Shown: one piece after another, positions 1 to 5,081 of the stretch
Layout: the number at the start of each line of letters is the position of its first letter
Numbering within the stretch: the stretch's first letter is position 1
Source: Nitrospirota bacterium
GTDB taxonomy: Bacteria > Nitrospirota > Nitrospiria > Nitrospirales > UBA8639
Assembly (NCBI GenBank): GCA_003235785.1
Contig: QJYE01000150.1
Span: 1-5,773 of the forward strand
Reading direction: 5' to 3'
Length of the DNA: 5,773 nt
The notes under the pieces: generated by a model
The model's database searches: none
What the model was told of the DNA's origin: nothing
The model's input: only the letters and a program-made list of their open reading frames with translations
Program-made: the position numbers and the translations under genes

Positions 1-40
1 GATCCCCGCTAACGACTGGCGGGGATGACAGAAGGGGAGG
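1..40. repeat. Palindromic dispersed-type repeat, copy 1
   Basis: A perfect 8-base inverted repeat, ATCCCCGC at 2-9 and GCGGGGAT at 19-26, encloses a 9-base loop. It is followed by GACAGAAGGGGAGG. The whole 40-base unit recurs at 127-166 with 31 of 40 positions identical. It lies in non-coding DNA and may continue to the left of the window. The form (GC-rich hairpin followed by ATGAC) is like the short intergenic palindromes that are scattered in high copy in several bacterial genomes. Copy number elsewhere in this genome cannot be seen. Confidence 0.6.
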
Positions 41-77
41 CCATGGGAAACTGAGCAAACGTAGAACCCTTCCTCTT

Positions 78-166
78 CATGCCCGCCATATTTCACCGAG
101 CATCCATCGATGAAGTTCGTCGGATGGATCCCCACCGACAACTTGCGGGCATGACGGAGTGGGAGG
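78..166. repeat. Imperfect palindrome containing copy 2 of the 40-base repeat
   Basis: CATGCCCGC at 78-86 pairs with GCGGGCATG at 145-153, and inside this CATCC at 101-105 pairs with GGATG at 122-126. Together they form a broken long hairpin of about 76 bases. Its right half overlaps the second copy (127-166) of the 40-base unit seen at 1-40, which in this copy has lost the perfect short hairpin. This looks like a worn REP- or MITE-like element. No coding potential is visible. Confidence 0.5.
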
Positions 167-317
167 CGGGTATGAAAAAAAATTACTAGGGATGCGGCGG
201 GAGGTGCTGGAAAGCCAAAAACGCAATGTGGGTCTCTTTAAGATTCTCCCTGTTTAAACCGAAAACCATGGGAGTCGAGTCTTCCTTGACATATTCTTTC
301 GCACCCAATTCGCCTCA
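167..317 (+). other. Leader region upstream of the toroid gene
   Basis: No gene is supported here. The reading frame of the downstream gene is closed by a TAA at 255-257, and no ATG, GTG or TTG lies in frame between that stop and 318. A TTGACA hexamer lies at 286-291, but a well-placed -10 box does not follow it: the six bases after a 17-base gap are TTCGCC. The region should carry the operon promoter, but I cannot place it. No Shine-Dalgarno sequence precedes 318. Confidence 0.35.
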
Positions 318-1241
318 ATGATTCAAGATCCATTTCTTCATTCTCTGGAACGTATGAAATCCATGCAGCTCCCAAACGGAGGGTTTCCTTATCATCCTGG
401 GGAAGAGGCCCGGCCTGACTCAACCGCCTGGGCCATTATCTCAATGTCGGCATATAAATTCGATAGTGAAAGCTGTGACCGTGGGAGAGCATACTTGGTT
501 TCCCAACAAGCGAACGATGGGTGCATCAGCATCTCTCCCTCCCATTCTGAGGCTTCTTGGCCAACGCCTTTGGCTATTTGGGCATGGCAAGGCTCTTCAC
601 ACTTTCGAGAAGCTCAGAAAGCGGCCATTCACTTTTTATTGCACTTTGTCGGTCACCATATTCCTAAACCAACTGGCCCATATGCTGGGCATGATCCTTC
701 TCTCATAGGATGGCCGTGGATTGCTGACACCCATAGTTGGGTCCTTCCAACAGCCTTGGCCATGATTGCTTTACAGAAGGCAGGGTTGGGCACACATTCC
801 CGCGTCATCCAGGGAAAACAGATGCTTCTCGATCGTCAATTGCAACACGGGGGATGGAATTATGGAAATACTATTGCTTTTGGGAAGGAATTACATCCGC
901 TACCTGAATGTACCGGCATCGCTCTCCAGGCTCTGTCGGGCATGACTCCAACCAGAGAAATAGAAAGAAGTCTTGATTATTTATTACAAGAACTCCCCGG
1001 CCTGAGAACCCCCATCTCTCTGGGGTGGGCCCTGCTTGGCCTGGAAGCCTGGGGGCGCAAACCAGCCAACGCGGCCGAACTTGCTCTGCAGAGCATACAT
1101 CAACAAGAGCGATACGGATCCTATCCGGTTCCATCACTCGCTCTCCTCTTGTCCAGCGTTCACCCGTCCCAGAGGCTCCACTCTTTATGGCTTCAGAATG
1201 CTGATCAAGAGATTTCAGGCAATCTGACGAGGCAAGGATAG
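318..1241 (+). CDS. Prenyltransferase/squalene-oxidase repeat (alpha/alpha-toroid) protein
   Basis: A 307-residue protein built from repeats of the terpene-cyclase/prenyltransferase toroid fold. QW-like turns are visible at QLPNGGFPY (17-25), YLVSQQANDG (59-68) and DRQLQHGGWNYGN (172-184). Helix motifs that go with them are DSTAWAI (34-40), DTHSWVLPTALAM (137-149), LPECTGIALQAL (195-206) and SLGWALLGLEAWG (234-246). At about 300 residues it is half the length of squalene-hopene cyclases (about 630), and I see no DxDD catalytic motif, so it is unlikely to be a full cyclase. No signal peptide or membrane span is evident, which suggests a cytoplasmic protein. The start at 318 is the only one upstream of the first repeat helix. 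It lacks a good ribosome site, and Met13 (354) is an alternative. The gene ends six bases before a DUF362 gene, so the two probably form an operon. Substrate and reaction are unknown. Confidence 0.82.
   Translation: MIQDPFLHSLERMKSMQLPNGGFPYHPGEEARPDSTAWAIISMSAYKFDSESCDRGRAYLVSQQANDGCISISPSHSEASWPTPLAIWAWQGSSHFREAQKAAIHFLLHFVGHHIPKPTGPYAGHDPSLIGWPWIADTHSWVLPTALAMIALQKAGLGTHSRVIQGKQMLLDRQLQHGGWNYGNTIAFGKELHPLPECTGIALQALSGMTPTREIERSLDYLLQELPGLRTPISLGWALLGLEAWGRKPANAAELALQSIHQQERYGSYPVPSLALLLSSVHPSQRLHSLWLQNADQEISGNLTRQG
1234..1238 (+). promoter_or_regulatory. Ribosome binding site of the DUF362 gene
   Basis: AAGGA lies nine bases before the ATG at 1248, inside the last codons of the preceding gene. 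It fixes this start for the DUF362 protein. The placement suggests translational coupling between the two genes. Confidence 0.65.
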
Positions 1242-1247
1242 ATTCCC

Positions 1248-2273
1248 ATGTCAATTTGTTCGTCTCCACAAACAGAATGCACCCTATCCCGGCGAGAATT
1301 TTTGCGAGCCACGTTGATAGGCGGCGGCTTAACACTGTCTGGTTTCTCCCTGTTTCGATGGCTTACTGAACCCCGCTTAACCTCATCTACTTTTATTGGA
1401 AAAGCTTCACACTATCAAATCGATTTTGCGAAGTTGATCCGTGAAGGTCTGCATGAACTCGGAGTCAGCACTCACGAGTTAAAAGGAAAACGAATCCTGC
1501 TGAAACCCAATCTGGTTGAACCTCACAAGTCTTCTGTTCATATCAACACGCATCCACTCGTCGTGCGAGGAGCCGTCGAAGCCTTTCTTTCTCTTGGGGC
1601 AGCGTCTGTGGTTGTCGCAGAGGGACCCGGGCATCGTCACGACACCCTCTTGGTCTTGGAGGATTCAGGACTGGCTGATGCACTATATGAGGATCGAATT
1701 CCCTTTCAGGATTTAAATACAATGGAAGGCATTTCCATGCCAAACCTGGGCGGCCATACGAAACTGACCACTCTGACCTTTCCTCGAGTAGTACAACAAG
1801 TTGATTGGGTGGTTTCTCTGGCCAAGATGAAAACCCACCATTGGGCCGGCACCACCTTATCCATGAAAAATTTTTTTGGTGTGATGCCCGGAAACTATTA
1901 CGGTTGGCCAAAGAATGTGTTACACCAAGCGGGAATACCGCAATCCATTTTGGATATTAATGCCACCCTGAAACCTCATTTTGCTATTGTCGACGGCATC
2001 ATCGGGATGGAAGGCGATGGTCCGATTATGGGCGATCCAGTTCAAGCCGGAGTTCTGGTCATGGGGAGAAATCTTCCTGCCGTGGATGCCACTTGTTGCA
2101 GAATCATGGGAATCAATCCATATAAAATCGAATACCTCTATAAAGCCGACCAGTGGTTAGGGCCCATTCACGAATCTCTGATTGAACAACGCGGAGAATC
2201 CTGGAAAACCATGCACCACCCCTTCGCGTTGGTCCCGGAGATTCCAGCACACAAAAACATCCGGCTCAGTTAA
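1248..2273 (+). CDS. Tat-exported DUF362 family protein
   Basis: A 341-residue protein. The N-terminus carries a twin-arginine signal, SRREFLR (14-20), followed by a hydrophobic stretch (about 21-38), so export of a folded protein by the Tat route is expected; no clear signal-peptidase site is seen, so it may stay anchored. The mature part has the DUF362 signature blocks: KRILLKPNLV (81-90), VVVAEGPGH (121-129), LAKMKTHHWAGTTLSMKN (191-208) with FFGVMPG after it, and AIVDGIIGMEGDGP (246-259), then NLPAVDATCCRIMG (275-288). No ferredoxin-type CxxCxxC cluster is present, unlike DUF362 proteins fused to 4Fe-4S domains. The paired cysteines at 283-284 are worth noting. The reaction of the family is not established. 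The gene follows the toroid gene by six bases and has a good ribosome site, so joint expression is likely. The start is well supported by the signal peptide. Confidence 0.9.
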   Translation: MSICSSPQTECTLSRREFLRATLIGGGLTLSGFSLFRWLTEPRLTSSTFIGKASHYQIDFAKLIREGLHELGVSTHELKGKRILLKPNLVEPHKSSVHINTHPLVVRGAVEAFLSLGAASVVVAEGPGHRHDTLLVLEDSGLADALYEDRIPFQDLNTMEGISMPNLGGHTKLTTLTFPRVVQQVDWVVSLAKMKTHHWAGTTLSMKNFFGVMPGNYYGWPKNVLHQAGIPQSILDINATLKPHFAIVDGIIGMEGDGPIMGDPVQAGVLVMGRNLPAVDATCCRIMGINPYKIEYLYKADQWLGPIHESLIEQRGESWKTMHHPFALVPEIPAHKNIRLS

Positions 2274-2428
2274 AAAACATCGTTCTCTCTTCTCCATTGA
2301 CTGGCCTTCCCCTACCATTTGCCTGAGAGACATCCACAAAATAATCATAGCTTCCCATCTGTCTAATGTGGACCTGATGACACACCTCATATATTTTCAT
2401 TACCGATTCGAGAAAAAACTTCCGTGAA

Positions 2429-3592
2429 TTAGATTTTCCGTGCAATGGGAATAATTACTGCAGTCTCTTGTCCCACAAAATGTGGTTGAGCTGTTTCAGG
2501 ATGGCCCCATTGTGACTTGAGGTACTCGCGGCAGCGTTTCTCAATGCCCCAATAACACAGCCAAGAAACGGCAAGAACCGATAAAAGAATGAAACAGAGA
2601 TGCAGCCACAACATGCCCTGATCTACCGCTGGAATGAGACTCGAGTAATACTCATTCAACCCCAAGCGGAACACTTCCAGGACAGGGTAATGCACCATAT
2701 AGATCGAAAATGAAACCGTACCCAATAGAATCGCCACTTTATTGGAAAATATGCTTCCTATCCCATGGCGAGCTTGAGCCAAAGTTAGAATAAACCATGG
2801 GATAAAGGGATAGATAAAAATGATCGGAGCTCCGATTACTAGGAAAAAGACCAAGAGGCCAAGGAACCCTAAACACCCTACGGAAGAAAGGGACGAGTGT
2901 TTCACGAGAGGACTATTTTCTTGAAAATAATACAGGAGACAACCCAAGACAAATCCATTCATGACCCGAAAGAGCGAAACCCACCCCCAATGCCAATTCC
3001 AGAACCAGTCATACCCCATGACACACAGCGGATATACTGTGCTGAGACCTATAATCCCGGAAAATTGCCAAAGAGGACTCCTAATCCGGACAAGAAGAGG
3101 AATGATGAGAGGAAAGGCCAAATAGGCCATCCACTCAGTGCTCACCGACCAAGCGGGGGTATTGATCGAAGGATTTGACCAGCTATTGGTGAGCGAGACA
3201 CTTAACACAACCTCCTTCAGCGCAATGACTTTTGTGTCCCACATTCCAGAGAAATAGGCCCCGCTTAATAGGATGACGACCACTAGATGGAGCGGATAAA
3301 TTCTAGCCAATCGCAACAATAAAAAACTTTTCACATGGCTCAGCGTGAGGGATTTTTCGAACTCCCTCCGATGCACATGGGTCAAAATATAGCCGCTCAA
3401 GACAAAAAAGATATCTACGGCATACGCTCCCTGAACGATGATATTTCTCAATATTCCCCAGTCAATTTTTTCGCTGAACCCAGGAAGATAGCCATTCGAT
3501 GCGCCATAACACGTGTGGAAGAGCAGGACCCACAAGGCCGAAAACCCGCGAAGACCCGTTAACGTGCGGATATGCGATTGGCTTTTTGACAT
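2429..3592 (-). CDS. Acyltransferase 3 family membrane protein (OafA/YrhL-like)
   Basis: A complete 387-residue multi-pass inner-membrane protein, expected to transfer acyl groups (often acetyl) onto a cell-surface sugar. The family signatures appear in order: RTLTGLRGFSALWVLLFH (9-26) with the probable catalytic His26, DIFFVLSGYILTHVHRREF (60-78), RLARIYPLH (94-102), NTPAWSVSTEW (144-154) with Glu153, and SFSIYMVHYPVLE (294-306). About ten hydrophobic segments are seen; there is no C-terminal SGNH domain, so it is the short single-domain form. The start follows no clear Shine-Dalgarno sequence but places the first motif at the usual distance from the N-terminus. It stands alone, convergent with the DUF362 gene, with no glycosyltransferase beside it to point to a substrate. 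Lipopolysaccharide, exopolysaccharide or another glycan are all possible acceptors. Confidence 0.92.
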   Translation of the reverse strand: MSKSQSHIRTLTGLRGFSALWVLLFHTCYGASNGYLPGFSEKIDWGILRNIIVQGAYAVDIFFVLSGYILTHVHRREFEKSLTLSHVKSFLLLRLARIYPLHLVVVILLSGAYFSGMWDTKVIALKEVVLSVSLTNSWSNPSINTPAWSVSTEWMAYLAFPLIIPLLVRIRSPLWQFSGIIGLSTVYPLCVMGYDWFWNWHWGWVSLFRVMNGFVLGCLLYYFQENSPLVKHSSLSSVGCLGFLGLLVFFLVIGAPIIFIYPFIPWFILTLAQARHGIGSIFSNKVAILLGTVSFSIYMVHYPVLEVFRLGLNEYYSSLIPAVDQGMLWLHLCFILLSVLAVSWLCYWGIEKRCREYLKSQWGHPETAQPHFVGQETAVIIPIARKI

Positions 3593-3786
3593 AACAAATG
3601 TTTGATAATGTTTGGCAATGCACGCAAGATACGCTATCTCAAAAGGTCGGTTTGAAAACGAGAATTCTTAAGCTGGCAATATAAGGAAATGCCAAGAAGT
3701 TCCATTGACTTTCCTGAAGTTCCTGATCACCGTTGCCAACCCGTAAAGTTTCGCAATGTGTTGTCTAATCCCATTTGCGCATTCCT
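3593..3786. other. Intergenic region between acyltransferase gene and IS remnant
   Basis: No gene is supported. It should hold the minus-strand promoter of the acyltransferase gene. A small perfect inverted repeat, AGATA-CGC-TATCT at 3627-3639, lies about 35 bases upstream of that start and could be an operator, though such short palindromes arise by chance. The left end of the IS must fall in or near this region. AGAAGT at 3695-3700 and TGAAGT at 3715-3720 weakly resemble the inverse of the right end, but neither extends into a convincing terminal repeat. Confidence 0.35.
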
Positions 3787-3806
3787 CCCCTCAGCAAGCT
3801 GAGGGG
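3787..3806. repeat. Perfect inverted repeat upstream of transposase orfA
   Basis: CCCCTCAGC (3787-3795) and GCTGAGGGG (3798-3806) are perfect 9-base arms separated by AA. A short T-run (3819-3823) lies 12 bases after the stem, too far for a classic rho-independent terminator. A stem in this place could shield the transposase gene from outside transcription, as hairpins near IS ends are known to do, but that role is inferred. Confidence 0.6.
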
Positions 3807-3826
3807 TATCCTGCGCTGTTTTTATG

Positions 3827-3833
3827 AAAGGAG
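3827..3833 (+). promoter_or_regulatory. Ribosome binding site of orfA
   Basis: AAAGGAG lies six bases before the ATG at 3840. It is the strongest Shine-Dalgarno sequence in the window and fixes the orfA start. Confidence 0.7.
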
Positions 3834-3839
3834 CCGAAG

Positions 3840-4130
3840 ATGCCCAAACGTACACGACGAAATCACTCCTCCCTGTTTAAGGCCAAAGTGGCCTTGGCCG
3901 CCATCCGGGTGGATCGCCCCCTGGCTAAATGAGCCGAGCAATTTGACGTCCATCCCAATCAGATCCAGGACTGGAAAAAGAAACTGACCACCAAGGCTGA
4001 AACGGTTTTTGGGGCGGGCAGTGGCAAAGCCGCAGACCAAACACAGCCGCAACAGAAGTTGCATGCTAAGATTGGGCAATTAACGATGGAGAAGGATTTT
4101 TTAGCCAATGCGCTCGGACACGGCCGATGA
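3840..4130 (+). pseudogene. IS3-family transposase OrfA, interrupted by a stop
   Basis: Reads MPKRTRRNHSSLFKAKVALA and onward, the usual start of IS3-group OrfA, a DNA-binding protein with a helix-turn-helix in its first 50 residues. A TGA at 3930-3932 falls where related proteins read LAxLAEQFDVHP; here it is LAK-stop-AEQFDVHPNQIQDWKKK. After the stop the frame continues normally through KLHAKIGQLTMEKDFLANAL to a natural TGA at 4128-4130. About 96 codons in all, the normal OrfA length. The end overlaps the orfB start by ATGA, and a T TTT TTA heptamer at 4097-4103 lies just before it. Apart from the stop the gene is well preserved, which suggests fairly recent decay. Confidence 0.88.
4097..4103 (+). 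other. Possible -1 frameshift site joining orfA and orfB
   Basis: In the orfA frame the codons GAT TTT TTA contain T TTT TTA, which fits the X XXY YYZ slippery pattern. A -1 slip here enters the orfB frame, which is open from this point to the ATG at 4127. IS3-family elements make their OrfAB transposase by -1 frameshifting, most often on A-runs, so a T-run site is unusual. No downstream stimulator hairpin was established. Confidence 0.4.
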
Positions 4131-4963
4131 ACGAGCGCAAAGCGATGATCAATGCTAAACAACGGATCTCGATGAGCCAGCAGTGTCAACTGTTGGCCGT
4201 GTCCCGAGCAAGCCTCTACACCCATGACCGGGGTGTCTCAACGGCCGATGTCGAGCAGATGCGAGGGATCGATGAGCTCTATCTCAAATGGCCGTTTTAT
4301 GGGAGTCGGCGTCTGTGCAAAGAAATCCGACAGGGGGTATTCGGTCAATCGGAAGCGGGTGCAACGTTGGATGCGCCAGATGAGTCTTAGGGGGGGTGTA
4401 TCCAAAACCGCGGAGCAGTCAACCAGGGCAAGGGCACAAAATTTACCCCTCCCGCCTCAAGGGCCTGACGATTGACCGACCCAATCAGGTGTGGGCAAGT
4501 GACATCTGCTATGTGCCGATGGCAAAGGGGTTTATGTATCTGACGATCATTCTCGACTGATATTCGCGGCAGGTACTGGCGGGGCGGATCTCAAATTCTC
4601 TTGAGGCGGCTCCGTATATTGAAGCGCTGGAAAAAGCCCTAAGGCACGATGGGGCAATAGAGATCTGTAACACTGACCAAGAGGCGCAATTCACCAGTGA
4701 ACCCTTCACGGCGGTGCTCCGGGCGCATCACGTCAACAGCAGCAGCGACACTGTCTTTGTCGAGCACCTGTGGCGGAGTGTGAAGTATAAGGATATCTAC
4801 TTGCTGGCCTATGAAACCCCAGCGGTCCTAGGTTTTGGACTGACTCACTATTTTCAGTTCCGCAATTCAGTTCCGCAATACGGAACGCCGCCATCAAGCA
4901 CTGAACAGACGGACACCGGATGCCGTCTATGGCGCGAATCTAGATGCCGAAAAGGCGGCATAA
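4127..4963 (+). pseudogene. IS3-family transposase OrfB (DDE integrase), multiply broken
   Basis: The product can be followed through three frames. It begins MNERKAMINAKQRISMSQQC and reaches YGSRRLCKEIRQ; a frameshift in the G-run 4333-4337 leads to GYSVNRKRVQRWMRQMSL; another in the G-run 4390-4396 leads to VYPKPRSSQPGQGHKIYPSR and then RPNQVWASDICYVPMAKGF. The first catalytic Asp is in ASDICYV, the second in NTDQEAQFTS, and the Glu in VFVEHLWRSVKY. A TGA at 4558-4560 replaces the Trp expected in DWYSRQ. Only 28 residues separate the second Asp from the Glu instead of the family's 35, so about 21 bases are gone. A 13-base tandem duplication at 4855-4880 shifts the tail; the frame after it reads RHQALNRRTPDAVYG and stops at TAA 4961-4963. 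No functional enzyme is possible. Confidence 0.88.
4855..4880 (+). repeat. 13-base tandem duplication in orfB
   Basis: CAGTTCCGCAATT (4855-4867) is followed directly by CAGTTCCGCAATA (4868-4880), 12 of 13 bases the same. Thirteen bases is one more than a multiple of three, so the duplication by itself causes the frameshift. With one copy removed the frame reads HYFQFRNTERRHQALNRRTP, a standard IS3 OrfB C-terminus. Confidence 0.85.
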
Positions 4964-4989
4964 TGACAAGCAGAAATTTCACTTCGTAA

Positions 4990-5016
4990 CCTGTCTGAAA
5001 ATTGGGGACCACTTCT
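4990..5016. repeat. Right terminal inverted repeat of the IS3-family element
   Basis: CCTGTCTGAAAATTGGGGAC then CACTTCT. Read on the other strand it begins AGAAGTGGTCCCC and goes on AATTTTCAGACAGG, the general form of IS3-group ends. It starts 27 bases after the orfB stop, the usual spacing. The partner on the left is not found, so the exact last base is uncertain by one or two. Confidence 0.6.
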
Positions 5017-5081
5017 AAGATTGGGCTTTTCCCCACATTCTTTTAGAAAGACTGTGCGACCAAGACGATACCGCAACTACA

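Larger units (their letters stand above)
3787..5016 (+). mobile_element. Decayed IS3-family insertion sequence
   Basis: Two overlapping plus-strand frames, a small helix-turn-helix OrfA and a DDE integrase OrfB, with the order and sequence blocks of IS3-group elements. The right end is recognisable: CCTGTCTGAAAATTGGGGAC followed by CACTTCT, which ends near 5016. The matching left end is not found, so the left boundary given here is a minimum. Six lesions (stops at 3930 and 4558, frameshifts in G-runs at 4333-4337 and 4390-4396, a deletion near 4736-4749, a duplication at 4855-4880) mean it cannot make an active transposase. Orientation is opposite to both flanking genes. Confidence 0.85.

Noticed and set aside
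1..166. CRISPR array
   Set aside because: Only two diverged 40-base units are present, with no regular spacers and no cas genes.
286..314. TTGACA as the -35 box of the operon promoter
   Set aside because: No acceptable -10 box follows at 16-18 bases, and the resulting start would fall inside the gene at 318.
871..1335. 154-codon open frame on the minus strand
   Set aside because: It lies wholly opposite the toroid and DUF362 genes, has no recognisable domain, and its composition is that of an antisense shadow.
1543..1911. 122-codon minus-strand open frame inside the DUF362 gene
   Set aside because: The plus-strand frame has clear DUF362 motifs over the same bases; the minus frame has none.
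2333..2372. Inverted repeat TCCACA/TGTGGA in the convergent spacer as a terminator
   Set aside because: Arms are six bases with a 28-base loop and no T-run follows on either strand; likely chance.
2182..2427. 81-codon plus-strand open frame overlapping the end of the DUF362 gene
   Set aside because: Most of its first part is an alternate frame of the DUF362 gene, and it has no motif or ribosome site.
3690..3730. AGAAGT/TGAAGT sequences as the left end of the IS
   Set aside because: Only about six bases match the right end in each case and the match does not extend, so the left end was left open.
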